A DNA stretch of 64,000 bases, taken from positions 44,252-108,251 of the forward strand of contig CAWKAN010000022.1 in NCBI GenBank assembly GCA_963847615.1. Direction: 5' to 3'. Below the pieces are notes generated by a model that was given only the letters and a program-made list of their open reading frames with translations, was not told the origin of the DNA and ran no database searches. The translations under genes and the position numbers were made by a program. Of the stretch, positions 49,732 to 58,529 are shown piece after piece. The first letter of the stretch is position 1; each line of letters starts with the position of its first letter. Origin of the DNA: Palsa-883 sp963847615. GTDB lineage: Bacteria > Pseudomonadota > Alphaproteobacteria > Acetobacterales > Acetobacteraceae.

Positions 49732-50328
49732 ATGCAGCCCTACGTGATCGACCGCGCCAGCAACTCTCGCCGCCGCGCGGTGGAGGAGTGGCTGTTCGGC
49801 CTCGACCTGGTCTCCCCCGGCATGCGCGAGAAGATCGTCACCGCCTGGGTCAGCACCTGGTCCTCCAGCCCCTATCAGGAGCTGGCGGAGATGCCCTACT
49901 CGCCCGGCGCGCCGCACTACCGCTTGCAGGACCACGTCAACGACGTGACCCGCGCCGGCGTCGATCTGGCCCGCCGCGCCGCTGCCGACTGGGGCAACAG
50001 CGTCGACAACGATATCCTGCTGCCGATCCTGATCCTGCACGACGTCAACAAGCCGCTGATGTATGTGCGCGAGAGCCCCGACAAGGTCGGCTACTCGCAG
50101 CTTGCGCGCGAGCTGCAGCACGGCGTGGTCGGCGCCATGCTGCTGAAGGAGCTGGGGCTGCCGCACAGCGTGGTCAGCACGGTCGCGACGCACGCCGGCA
50201 ACTCGCCGTTCCATGGCCGCAACTTCGAGGCCTACGTGCTGCACTACGCCGATTATTTCGCCACCGACCACGCGATCATGCTGGAAGGCGCCGACCAGGA
50301 ACCGTCCTACCAGAAGCACTGGAAATGA
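49732..50328 (+). CDS. HD-domain protein
   Basis: A 198-residue HD-superfamily protein. HVNDVTRAGVDLA, ILILHDVNKPLMY (the HD pair), LQHGVVGAMLLKELG and STVATHAGN supply the His/Asp ligands of an HD phosphohydrolase fold. The start at 49732 has a GGAGG site 6 bp upstream; the frame is open further upstream without family support. It ends 25 bp before the alcohol dehydrogenase, so the two are likely an operon. The substrate is unknown. Confidence 0.82.
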   Translation: MQPYVIDRASNSRRRAVEEWLFGLDLVSPGMREKIVTAWVSTWSSSPYQELAEMPYSPGAPHYRLQDHVNDVTRAGVDLARRAAADWGNSVDNDILLPILILHDVNKPLMYVRESPDKVGYSQLARELQHGVVGAMLLKELGLPHSVVSTVATHAGNSPFHGRNFEAYVLHYADYFATDHAIMLEGADQEPSYQKHWK

Positions 50329-50353
50329 GCCGCACCAGGGAGGAAACCAGACC

Positions 50354-51439
50354 ATGAAAGCCGCCGTGCTCCATGAGGTGAACCAGCCGCTCGTGATCGA
50401 GGAGGTACAGCACGCCAAGCCGAAGCGCCGCGAGGTGCTGCTGCGCACCGCCTTCGCCGGGCTGTGCCACAGCGACCTGCATTTCATGGAGGGGCTGTAT
50501 CCGTTTCCGCTGCCCGTCGTGCTGGGCCACGAGGCCGCCGCGGTGGTGGAGGAGGTCGGCGCCGACGTCACCTATGTGAAGCCGGGCGATCACGTGATCA
50601 CCTGCCTGTCGGTGTTCTGCGGCGAATGCCCGCAATGCGTCACCGGCCACACCAACCTGTGCGAGAACACCGAGGTGAAGCTGCTGCCCGGCGCGGCGCG
50701 GCGGCTCAAGCTGAACAACAAGGTGCTGAACCAGGCGTTCAACCTGTCGGCCTTCGCCGAGCGCATGCTGGTGCACGAGCACGCCATCGTGAAGATCCGC
50801 GAGGACATCCCGCTGGACCGCGCCGCCCTGGTCGGCTGCGGGGTGATGACCGGCGTCGGCGCGGTGTTCCACGCCGCCAAGGTCGAGCCCGGCGCCACCG
50901 TCGCGGTGATCGGCTGCGGCGGCATCGGGCTGTCGGCGGTGAACGGCGCGGCGCTCGCCGGGGCCGAGCGGATCATCGCCATCGACACGGTGGCCTCGAA
51001 GCTGCAACTGGCGAAGAAGATGGGCGCCACCGACACGATCAACGCCTCGAACGCCGACGCGGTGGAGATGGTCAAGGAGATGACCGGCGGCGGCGTGCCC
51101 TATTCGTTCGAGGCGATCGGCACCAAGAAGACCGCCGAGCAGGCCTTCGAAATGCTGCGCCCGGGCGGCGTGGCGACGATCATCGGCATGATCCCGTTCG
51201 GGACCAAGATCGAGCTGCACGGGGCGGACTTCCTGCGGGATCGGAAGATCCAGGGCACCTCGATGGGCGGCAATCATTTCCGCGTCGATATGCCGCGGCT
51301 GCTGGAGCTGTGGCGCCAGGGGCGGCTGAAGCTGGATCATCTGATCTCCGGGCGGATCAAGCTGGCGGAGATCAACGAGGGGTTCGCGAAGTTGAAGTCG
51401 GGAGCGCCGGTCAGGCAGTTGATCGAGTTCCCGGCGTAA
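50354..51439 (+). CDS. Zinc-dependent alcohol dehydrogenase (MDR family)
   Basis: A 361-residue medium-chain dehydrogenase. GLCHSDLHFMEGLYPFPLPVVLGHEAA gives the catalytic-Zn Cys and His. GECPQCVTGHTNLCEN supplies the four-Cys structural Zn pattern in part. GCGVMTGVGAVFHAAKV and VIGCGGIGLSAVNGA form the NAD-binding fold. It is closest to the NDMA-dependent/class III-like zinc alcohol dehydrogenases. It probably oxidises a primary alcohol or S-hydroxymethyl adduct; the pairing with an HD protein gives no clear pathway. Confidence 0.9.
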   Translation: MKAAVLHEVNQPLVIEEVQHAKPKRREVLLRTAFAGLCHSDLHFMEGLYPFPLPVVLGHEAAAVVEEVGADVTYVKPGDHVITCLSVFCGECPQCVTGHTNLCENTEVKLLPGAARRLKLNNKVLNQAFNLSAFAERMLVHEHAIVKIREDIPLDRAALVGCGVMTGVGAVFHAAKVEPGATVAVIGCGGIGLSAVNGAALAGAERIIAIDTVASKLQLAKKMGATDTINASNADAVEMVKEMTGGGVPYSFEAIGTKKTAEQAFEMLRPGGVATIIGMIPFGTKIELHGADFLRDRKIQGTSMGGNHFRVDMPRLLELWRQGRLKLDHLISGRIKLAEINEGFAKLKSGAPVRQLIEFPA

Positions 51440-51577
51440 TGCCAACCTCGCTATCGGCTGATTGATCGGCCGGCGTTGGGCCGTCGGTGGGTGTCGTCGG
51501 GGGCGTCGGTAGATATCTTGGCTCGGCGCGCGGCCGCCCGCAACGCCCGTGGGCAACCCCGCGCGCGATGCCAGCCA

Positions 51578-51608
51578 CCCGAAATGATGGAGGGGCCATC
51601 ATTTCGGG
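51578..51608. terminator. Intergenic hairpin between convergent genes
   Basis: cccgaaatgatgg-a-ggg-gccatcatttcggg is a 13-bp perfect inverted repeat between the convergent alcohol dehydrogenase and DUF2306-like genes. There is no T-run, so it is a likely but unproven bidirectional terminator or mRNA 3' stabiliser. Confidence 0.5.
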
Positions 51609-51640
51609 CCGCTGGTATCACACTGTCGCGGGCACCGGCG

Positions 51641-52351
51641 TCAGGCGGTGAGCCAGTGGGCGAAGGCGAGCCAGGCGCTGGTGCCCGACAGCATGAGCTG
51701 CAGCGGCTGGGAGAGCAGCAGGATCAGCCCGCCCCAGATGTAGGCCGGGTGGACGCGGCCGCGCGTGCGCAGGTCGTAGACGATGCCGGCAACGACGAAC
51801 AGGTCGCTGACACCGAAAAACACCGGCGGCATGGGCGGAAGCAGCGGCAGCCGGGCGACCGCGGCCCCCAGGATCGACGCCGAGGCCAGCAGCATCAGGC
51901 GCTTGTGGGTTTCGGGCCGGCCGCGCTGGTGGATGCCGGCGGCGACGAAACCGGCGAACAAGACGATGGCGGAGAAGGGAATGATCAGGAAGACCAGCGG
52001 CGGCGGAGCCCCGACCGGGACGTGGCCGAGGCGGGCGCCGCTGATGGCGGTGGCGAGGCCGACGACGAGCATCACGGCGGCCAGCGCGGCGGCGTACCCA
52101 CCGAGGCGACGATGCAGGTCGGTGCGATGGTTGGCGACCAGGGTGGCCTGGGTGACGAACACGACGATCCAGGCGGTGAACAGGAAGCCGTGCAACAGCA
52201 GCAGCGACCGCAGCGGCGGGCCAGCCACGACGGGGCGCAGGTAGAAGGTGGGGCCGAACCCGACCGCAACCGTGGCGGCCATGACCAGGGTGAGGACGAC
52301 GTAGAATCGGCGAACGGGCCGCCGAGCGGCGGCGGCGGAGATGCCTGACAT
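51641..52351 (-). CDS. Multi-pass membrane protein (DUF2306-like)
   Basis: A 236-residue protein with about seven hydrophobic segments, beginning FYVVLTLVMAATVAVGFGPTFYL and SLLLLHGFLFTAWIVVFVTQATLV. The motif RTDLHRRLGGYAA after helix 3 and ETHKRLMLLASASIL are shared with DUF2306 and related haem-binding-like membrane families that keep paired histidines. Function unknown. ATG at 52351; the frame stays open upstream to 52975 without a membrane pattern. Confidence 0.75.
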   Translation of the reverse strand: MSGISAAAARRPVRRFYVVLTLVMAATVAVGFGPTFYLRPVVAGPPLRSLLLLHGFLFTAWIVVFVTQATLVANHRTDLHRRLGGYAAALAAVMLVVGLATAISGARLGHVPVGAPPPLVFLIIPFSAIVLFAGFVAAGIHQRGRPETHKRLMLLASASILGAAVARLPLLPPMPPVFFGVSDLFVVAGIVYDLRTRGRVHPAYIWGGLILLLSQPLQLMLSGTSAWLAFAHWLTA

Positions 52352-52857
52352 CCGGTGGTCCCCCTGGCGCGGTGCTTGGTTACCCAAGATTTCTCGGATC
52401 AGCGGCCCGTTTGGCCGTCCGGTCCGATTTTGGCCGCCATATCGGGGTCTGGCAATGGTGAACCGACGAGACGACTGTGGCAGCCCTGCCGGCTGGCCGA
52501 AGATCGCCGAGCGAGCGGGGTTCCGGGGCGGTATGGCAGTCTGCGGACGCCCCGCGCCTGGCGGCCGCCGTGTTGCCCAAGCATCCAGCCTCGCCGACGG
52601 CGAACACGGTTGTCGAACGTCGGGTTCGAAACGTCGGGCACCCGGCAGAAGCCGAAAGCGACGGCGCTTTTGCCGCCCGGGCAGGTGATAATGTTGCTGA
52701 CCAGAGACGAACACCCCGCCGGCAATCGCCGCCGCAACCGGGCTGCCCTGGATCGACGGCTGATCCGCCCGCCCCCAAGGCCCGATCGCGGCCGAACCCG
52801 GGGCCCCGCATGACGATGCTTGGGTCGCCGATGGGTCAATCCCTTGGCCGGGTGGCG
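52352..52857. other. Gene-free stretch between the membrane protein and the radical SAM gene
   Basis: About 500 bp with no supported gene; some frames are open through composition. It should contain the promoter of the membrane protein gene (minus strand). I see no repeat family here. Confidence 0.45.
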
Positions 52858-53706
52858 TTACATCGCATGAACGACCGTCCTGCCGCGCTCGACCCGCAAC
52901 ACGTCGGGACTGTCGAAGTCGGCGTTGTAGATGTCCTTCTCGTAGGGTTCGGCATTGACCGGACACATTCCGCACACCGGCTCCGGACCGCGCTTCAAAT
53001 GGGCTTGCAACTCGTCATCCGAGCACGTCACGTCGATGCCGTTGTAGGCCAGGTATGGCGCCCACACCGCTTTTGAATGCAGCGAGAATTTCTCGGCGGC
53101 GAGATGCAGGCTGGCGGTCTGCGGGCACTTCCACAGGCGGGCTTCGAACAGCACGACACACTCCTTGGCCGGGCAGATCCGCCAGCTTGCCTTGAAATCC
53201 CCGTCCGCGTACGGCTGCATGAACTGGCCGAGGCCGGTATGATGGCGTTTCCAACCGACCCGATTGTCGCTGGTGATCGCCCTGATGCCGAATTTTGCCA
53301 CCCAACCGTTGATGACGTTGATGCTTTCCTGCAGCTTGCGAATGTAGGCCTCGTCGTTGGAATGGATCGACAACGACAGGCTGGTGTTCGGGGCGGTGAG
53401 AAGGTGCGGCAGGAGCGGGCACTTGTCCAATTGCAGCCCGTTGGTGATGACCTGGATGTGGCTCTCCGGGAACAATTGACGCAGGGTCAAAAAGATCTCG
53501 GGGAGTTGCCGGTTGACCAGCGGCTCACCGCCGAGGATTTTCAGCATCCTCGGCTTGATCCTTTTTGACCACGCCGTAACGGCCTGGCGAATTTCGTCAG
53601 CCGACACCATGGTCTTTATGTTGTAGTTCGCATAATAGCAGCAGCCATCGCAGTGCATATTGCACACGTGGGTGATTGGCACTTCCAGATACGGAATCGT
53701 CAACAT
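52858..53706 (-). CDS. Radical SAM protein
   Basis: A 282-residue radical SAM enzyme. The 4Fe-4S cluster motif CNMHCDGC is at residues 15-22 (CxxxCxxC), ILGGEPLVN is the SAM-binding GGE block and VITNGLQLD the next strand. A second Cys set (WRICPAKECVV, LWKCPQTAS, CGMCPVN) resembles a SPASM/twitch auxiliary cluster region. It starts at the ATG at 53706 (MLTIPYLEVPITH). No peptide precursor or partner enzyme is adjacent; the substrate is unknown. Confidence 0.85.
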   Translation of the reverse strand: MLTIPYLEVPITHVCNMHCDGCCYYANYNIKTMVSADEIRQAVTAWSKRIKPRMLKILGGEPLVNRQLPEIFLTLRQLFPESHIQVITNGLQLDKCPLLPHLLTAPNTSLSLSIHSNDEAYIRKLQESINVINGWVAKFGIRAITSDNRVGWKRHHTGLGQFMQPYADGDFKASWRICPAKECVVLFEARLWKCPQTASLHLAAEKFSLHSKAVWAPYLAYNGIDVTCSDDELQAHLKRGPEPVCGMCPVNAEPYEKDIYNADFDSPDVLRVERGRTVVHAM

Positions 53707-53956
53707 CCATCGGTCCTCATCAGGCGTCGCTCTCCGAACCTCCGTCCACCCATGGCGCCCGGCCGTCCGCCGCCCTCGGCACATGGGCCGGCAACAGTCG
53801 CATACGCTCCGATCGTGAAGGGAGGGTAAATGGCGGGCATGAAACTCCCGCCGCGCCCAACCCATCGCAGGGCGGCAAGGCGCAATGCATGCCGGGCTGG
53901 CGCGTGGCGCGCCGGCCGATGGGTTGGCCGATAGGGCCGCCGGGATGCGATGCAGG

Positions 53957-53989
53957 CGGCGGACTGCGCTGCGCTGGTCCGCCCTACGC
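53957..53989. repeat. REP-like hairpin overlapping a stop codon
   Basis: ggcggactgcgctgcgctgg-tccgccctacg is a REP-type hairpin of the widespread ggcgga...gcgctgcgc...tccgccctacg pattern that also forms the arms of family B. The TAG of the deacetylase gene (53984-53986) is part of its ctacg tail. Confidence 0.75.
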
Positions 53990-54808
53990 CATGCCGGCGG
54001 CCAGCTCGGCGTGCGTGGTCAGCCAGCACCGCGGACTGCGCGCCGCCAGCTCCAGCGCCTCGAGGAACGCGATCGCGCCATAGGGCCGGCCGAAGACATG
54101 CGCGTGCACCGTGAGGTCGATGCACGCGTACGGGCTGCCCAGCCGTTCCCATCCCGCGATGATCCGCGCCAAGGTCCGCGGGAACGCCTCCGGTTCATTC
54201 CCGTAGCGGACGTAAAGCGGCATGTCGTTCACCTCCATGGTGAACACCATGCCGACCAGCGCCCCCTCGGCGGTGTCGATGCGATACGGCAGGTCGCTGT
54301 CGAACATGTCAGCGTGCCAGCGAAACCCCGCCCGCGCCAGCAACCGCGAGGTCGCCGCGCTCGGCGTGCAGCGCGGGCTGAGCCAGCCGAGCGGCCGAGC
54401 CCCCGCCGTCGCCGCCAGCACGTCGCGGCAGCGCACGATGTCGGCCCATTCCGCCTCAGGACTGAGATAGGGCGGCAGCGTCCCCTGGCACCAGGCATGC
54501 GCCGCCACCGCGTGGCCGCGCCCGGCGATCGCCGCCGGCAGCGCCGGAGTGCGCTCCGCCACCACCCCCGAGGTGTAGAACACCGCCTGCCGCCCCGCCC
54601 GGTCCAGCAGGTCGAGCAGCCGCCACGCGCCGACCTTCGGCCCATACTCGGCCCAGGACAGCGCCTGCAGGTCGCGCACCCCCGGCTTCAACGGGTTGCC
54701 CATCGGGCCGATGCCGGGCGCGCTGCCCTCGGCCCAGCCCTCCAGCATGACGTTCAGCGACACCGCCAGCTTCCGCTCCGCCGGCCAGCCGGCGAACGGC
54801 GGCGTCAT
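53984..54808 (-). CDS. Polysaccharide deacetylase-family protein
   Basis: A 274-residue NodB-type protein of the PuuE/urate-associated subgroup. GNPLKPGVRDLQALSWAEYGPKVGAWRLLDLLDRAGRQAVFYTSG is the fold start; HAVAAHAWCQG carries a metal-type His pair, and WLSPRCTPSA and YVRYGNEPEAF later blocks. The canonical first Asp-Asp pair is not evident, so deacetylase activity is uncertain. It overlaps the amidohydrolase gene by 4 bp (54805-54808), so the two are coupled. Confidence 0.82.
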   Translation of the reverse strand: MTPPFAGWPAERKLAVSLNVMLEGWAEGSAPGIGPMGNPLKPGVRDLQALSWAEYGPKVGAWRLLDLLDRAGRQAVFYTSGVVAERTPALPAAIAGRGHAVAAHAWCQGTLPPYLSPEAEWADIVRCRDVLAATAGARPLGWLSPRCTPSAATSRLLARAGFRWHADMFDSDLPYRIDTAEGALVGMVFTMEVNDMPLYVRYGNEPEAFPRTLARIIAGWERLGSPYACIDLTVHAHVFGRPYGAIAFLEALELAARSPRCWLTTHAELAAGMA

Positions 54809-55632
54809 GCCGGCTGCGGCCAGCCGAGCCACTCGCACACGCCGCGCCCCATCACCCAGTCCAGGTCGGGCCCGGCCAGCCAGGGCAGCTCCTCGGTGAA
54901 CATCGTCACCGCCTGGCGGTAGCTGCACGGCAGCCGCGTCAGGTCGGTGCCCCAGAACATCCGCCGCGGCCCGAACGCATCGAACACCTGGCGGAGGTAG
55001 CCGTGGAGGTTGCGGTACGGATAGGCCTCCGACGAGAAGCACGGCAGCGCCGAGGCCTTCGCCGCCACGTTCGGATGCCGCGCCAGGGCCAGCAGCTTGG
55101 GCAGGTCGGCGAACGCCGCCGCGTCCTTGGTGCGGATCAGCGCCAGGTGGTCGATCACCAGCTTCAGGCCGGGATGGCGCGCCGCCAGCACGTCGATGAT
55201 CGGCAAGGCGCCGACGCAGGAGATCATCACCGGCAGCCCGTGGCGCGCCGCCCCCTGCCACACCCACTCGGCGCTGCCGTCGGTCAGCCAGGTGTGCTCC
55301 GGACGCACGGTGAAGCGGAGCCCGAGCATCCCCGGCTGCGCCCGCCAGCCGGCCAGGATCGCCGGATCCGCCGCCAGCGGGTCCAGCCGGCCCATGACGG
55401 CAAACCGCCGGGGATGCGCGCGGCAGGCGGCGATCGCCAGGTCGTTGCGGTCGCCCTCCCACGACGGCGGCACGATCACCACCCGGTCGACGCCGGCGGC
55501 ATCCATCTCCCGCAGCAGGTCGTCGGCACCCAGCGGCCCCGGCCGGTGCGGCGACGAGCGCCCGGATTTCGGCCACGGCCGATCCGGCCGGTCCGCGGCC
55601 CAGATATGCACTTGAGCGTCGGTGATCAGCAT
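54805..55632 (-). CDS. Amidohydrolase-2 family protein
   Basis: A 275-residue TIM-barrel hydrolase of the COG3618/amidohydrolase 2 type. ITDAQVHIWAADRP has the first metal His block (here DAQVHIW), VVIVPPSWEGDRNDLAI and VIDHLALIRTKDA give later strands, and MFWGTDLTRLP contains the catalytic Asp. Members hydrolyse lactones such as L-fuconolactone or decarboxylate aromatic acids. It is coupled to the deacetylase-like gene; the pathway is not identifiable. Confidence 0.85.
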   Translation of the reverse strand: MLITDAQVHIWAADRPDRPWPKSGRSSPHRPGPLGADDLLREMDAAGVDRVVIVPPSWEGDRNDLAIAACRAHPRRFAVMGRLDPLAADPAILAGWRAQPGMLGLRFTVRPEHTWLTDGSAEWVWQGAARHGLPVMISCVGALPIIDVLAARHPGLKLVIDHLALIRTKDAAAFADLPKLLALARHPNVAAKASALPCFSSEAYPYRNLHGYLRQVFDAFGPRRMFWGTDLTRLPCSYRQAVTMFTEELPWLAGPDLDWVMGRGVCEWLGWPQPA

Positions 55633-55698
55633 GGCGTCCCCCCAGCAACCGGCGCGCGGCGCGGACCGGCGGGGCGACGCGCGGCGCGAAGACCCGCG

Positions 55699-55866
55699 CT
55701 ACTTGATCTTGGATTCCTTGAACAACACGTGCTTGCGCGCCACCGGGTCGTACTTCCTCAACTCGAGCTTGCCGGTCTGCGCGCGCGCGTTCTTCTTGGT
55801 CACGTAGAAGAAGCCGGTGTCGGCACTCGACACCAGCTTGATCTGAACCACGTTCGATTTGGCCAT
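55699..55866 (-). CDS. rpmG: 50S ribosomal protein L33
   Basis: A 55-residue L33. VQIKLVSSADTGFFYVTKKN, LELRKYDPVARKHVLFKESK are diagnostic. It has no CxxC zinc motif, so it is the Cys-free form. It stands alone, 33 bp downstream of element A6-like sequence (gcaaggccggggcttcgcccc at 55948-55968). Start ATG at 55866. Confidence 0.96.
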   Translation of the reverse strand: MAKSNVVQIKLVSSADTGFFYVTKKNARAQTGKLELRKYDPVARKHVLFKESKIK

Positions 55867-55945
55867 CGCTGCGATCCTCGTAAGGGGCCGGAAAATGCTT
55901 ACTCCGCCCCCCCGGGTCAAGCCCCCACGCACCGGCGCCGACGGA

Positions 55946-55975
55946 AGCAAGGCCGGGGCTTCGCCCCGATCTTGC
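55946..55975. repeat. Family A terminal fragment (A6)
   Basis: gaagcaaggccggggcttcg followed by ccccgatcttgcttgcc resembles the two ends of family A placed back to back with no interior. It may be a solo remnant after deletion of the palindrome. Confidence 0.5.
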
Positions 55976-56126
55976 TTGCCTCGTTGGCCCGACGATGACG
56001 CGGTGGTGACATATCGGCGACATTTGATCGCCGAATCGGGCTCCGGCGGCGGATTCCGCGGCGCGCCACTTGCATGCGTCAGGGGCTTGCGATGTGATCC
56101 CCGGCACTCACGGGGGACGGGCCGAG

Positions 56127-57503
56127 ATGCCGCCAGAGCACGTGCAGCCGAGCGTGCCGCTGCCGATCGCGGAGCGTCGCCGCGCCGGCCAGGCGCTGCG
56201 CAAGCTGGTGCCGCGCAGTCTCCACGCCTCGTGGACGCCGCCGGCCGATCGGGCCGATCCGGTCGGGCGCCTCATCGAGGCCGACCGGCACCGCATCTCG
56301 CACCTGCTGCCGATCCGCTACGATCGGATGCGCGCCTCGCCGCTGGCGTTCCTGCGCGGCGCCGCCGCGCTGATGGCCGCCGACCTGGCGGCGACGCCGG
56401 CCAGCGGGATCGTGGTGCAGTCCTGCGGCGACTGCCATCTCAACAATTTCGGCAGCTTCGCCTCGCCCGAGGGCGCCACGGTGTTCGACGTCAACGATTT
56501 CGACGAGACGCTGCCCGCGCCGTTCGAATGGGACGTCAAACGATTGGCCACCTCCTTCGTGCTGGCCGGCCGCGCGCGCGGCATGCCGCCGAAGCCGTGC
56601 CGCCAGCTGGCCCGCGCCGTGGTGCAGGCCTACCGGCTGAACATGCTCGCCCTGGTGCCGCTCAAGCCGCTGGTTGCCTGGCGGACCCGCGTCGATGTCG
56701 AGCAGGTGATCGCCAGCCTGCCGGAGGAAAAGCTGCGCGAGCGCGAGCAGCGGCGGCTGGCCGCCATCACCGAGGCCGGACGGCGCGGCTACCCCAGGCT
56801 GATCGAGAAGCGCCGCGGCGCCTGGCGCATTCGCGAGCACCCGCCGCTGGTGTTCCCGCTCACCGAACAGGGCGACGACACGCATGAACTGGCGGCGCGC
56901 ACCGCCTTCGAGTCCTACAAGATCACCATGCCGGAGGAGCGGCGCCTGCTGCTCGATCGTTACCGGCTGGCCGACCTCGCGTTCAAGGTGGTCGGCATCG
57001 GCAGTGTCGGCACGTTCTGCGCCATCGCGCTGCTGGCCACGCCGGACGATGCAACGTTGCTGTTGCAGATCAAGGAGGCGCGTGGCTCGGTGCTGGCGCC
57101 CTATGCCGGACCCAGCGCCTATGCGAACCAGGGCCAGCGCGTGGTGGTCGGCCAGCGCATCATGCAGAGCACGCCCGATCTGTTCCTTGGCTGGACCATG
57201 GATCCGGGGGACGACCAGCGCTGCTACGTCCGCCAGTTCCGCGACGGCCGGCTGGCGATGGTCGCCGCCGAGCTGTCCGACGCGGCGCTGGCGCACCACG
57301 CGACGCTGTGCGGCGCGACACTGGCGCGCGCCCACGCCCGCTCCGGCGATGCCGCGCGCATCGCCGGCTACCTGGGCTCGGGCGGGGTGTTCGATGCGGC
57401 GATCGCCGACTTCGCCGCCGCCTACATGGTGCAGACCGAGCACGACTGGCAGCGGTTCGTCGATGCCGTCAAGGCCGGCCGGATCGAGGCGCGCACGCCA
57501 TGA
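56127..57503 (+). CDS. DUF2252-family protein
   Basis: A 458-residue protein from the ATG at 56127 (an upstream ATG at 56070 adds 19 residues). DPVGRLIEADRHRISHLLPIRYDRM, FLRGAAALMAADLA, CGDCHLNNFGSFASPEG, VFDVNDFDETLPAPFEWDVKRLATS are typical of DUF2252. CGDCHLNNFG and DVNDFDE look like the catalytic and metal loops of a kinase-like (APH-related) fold. The substrate is unknown. It is followed after 10 bp by the CinA-like gene, so the two are likely co-transcribed. Confidence 0.88.
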   Translation: MPPEHVQPSVPLPIAERRRAGQALRKLVPRSLHASWTPPADRADPVGRLIEADRHRISHLLPIRYDRMRASPLAFLRGAAALMAADLAATPASGIVVQSCGDCHLNNFGSFASPEGATVFDVNDFDETLPAPFEWDVKRLATSFVLAGRARGMPPKPCRQLARAVVQAYRLNMLALVPLKPLVAWRTRVDVEQVIASLPEEKLREREQRRLAAITEAGRRGYPRLIEKRRGAWRIREHPPLVFPLTEQGDDTHELAARTAFESYKITMPEERRLLLDRYRLADLAFKVVGIGSVGTFCAIALLATPDDATLLLQIKEARGSVLAPYAGPSAYANQGQRVVVGQRIMQSTPDLFLGWTMDPGDDQRCYVRQFRDGRLAMVAAELSDAALAHHATLCGATLARAHARSGDAARIAGYLGSGGVFDAAIADFAAAYMVQTEHDWQRFVDAVKAGRIEARTP

Positions 57504-57513
57504 TTTCCAAACC

Positions 57514-58023
57514 ATGATTTCCCTTGGCCTGCTCAACGAGGCCGCTGCGCTGCTGGATGCCTGCCGCGACCGGGGCTGGATGCTGGCCACAGCGGAGAGT
57601 TGCACCGGCGGATTGATTGCCGCGACGCTGACGGCGATCGCCGGCTCCTCCGACGTGGTCGATCGCGGCTTCGTCACCTACTCGAACGAGGCGAAGATCG
57701 AGCTGCTCGGCGTGGGCAGCGCGCAGCTTGCCGAGCACGGCGCGGTCAGCGAGCCGGTGGCGCGCGCCATGGCCGGGGGGGCGCTGACGCGCTCGCGGGC
57801 CGACATTGCGATCGCGGTGACCGGCGTCGCCGGGCCGGGCGGCGGCAGTGCGGACAAGCCGGTCGGCCTGGTGTGGTTTGGCCTGGCGCAGCGTGGCGCG
57901 CCGCCGCACAGCGAGAAGATGGTGTTTCCCGGCGACCGCGCGGCGATCCGCGCCGCCACGGTCGCCCACGCCTTCGCGTTGATCCGCGCGCGGCTGGTCC
58001 GGGCCGGTGCTGGCCGGGCCTGA
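57514..58023 (+). CDS. CinA-like nicotinamide-nucleotide amidase (stand-alone domain)
   Basis: A 169-residue CinA C-terminal domain. LATAESCTGGLIAATLTAI carries the catalytic Ser and Thr, SYxxYSNEAK-type VTYSNEAKIELLGV the Lys/Tyr region, and VTGVAGPGGGSADKPVGLVWFGL the Gly-rich block. It deamidates NMN to nicotinate mononucleotide in the pyridine nucleotide cycle. The ATG at 57514 was chosen because the family start MISLGLLNEAAALL follows. The N-terminal MoCF domain of full CinA is absent. Confidence 0.9.
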   Translation: MISLGLLNEAAALLDACRDRGWMLATAESCTGGLIAATLTAIAGSSDVVDRGFVTYSNEAKIELLGVGSAQLAEHGAVSEPVARAMAGGALTRSRADIAIAVTGVAGPGGGSADKPVGLVWFGLAQRGAPPHSEKMVFPGDRAAIRAATVAHAFALIRARLVRAGAGRA

Positions 58024-58050
58024 CCTGGGGTCGTGACGATTAAGGAATAC

Positions 58051-58235
58051 GCTCTTATGGCGTTGACTGTTGGACGGCCCGTAGGGCGGAAAAGCGCAGC
58101 GCCTTCCGCCACCGCCGGGCGAGCCGCTCGCATCTGCCGACGTCCCCAACAACATATCCCGCCACCGTCCGACGGCGGAAGGCGCTGCGCTTTTCCGCCC
58201 TACGGGGCCGTCCAACAGTCAACGCCATATGAGCC
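58051..58235. repeat. Family B fold-back element (B2)
   Basis: The same core as B1, in the same orientation: gctcttatggcgttgac at 58051 and gtcaacgccatatgagcc ending at 58235, with an identical loop block (cgacgtccccaacaacat). Unlike B1 and B3 it lacks the leader. The following 290 bp (to 58529) are GC-rich and hold nothing I can support. Confidence 0.85.
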
Positions 58236-58529
58236 AAGGAATAAGACCAGGCGGCGGAAGGATCGGCCGATTGGCGCCGCGCCCGCGGGGTGCCGGCCCG
58301 CGGGTCGGGCCGCAGGCCCGCCCGAGGACAGGCGGAGCCTGCCCCTGGCGAAGGCCGGGGGCCGGTATCCGCGACATTGCTGGCTGCGCGAAGCCAAGGC
58401 GTGGATGCCGGGCCTGCGCCCGGCATGACGGTGCGGGCATGATGCAGCGGGCACGACCGGAGCGTCGATCATTCCGCCGGCTGGTACAATCCGCCGGCTG
58501 ATCCAAGCCGCGAGCGGCGTACCGCGGGG

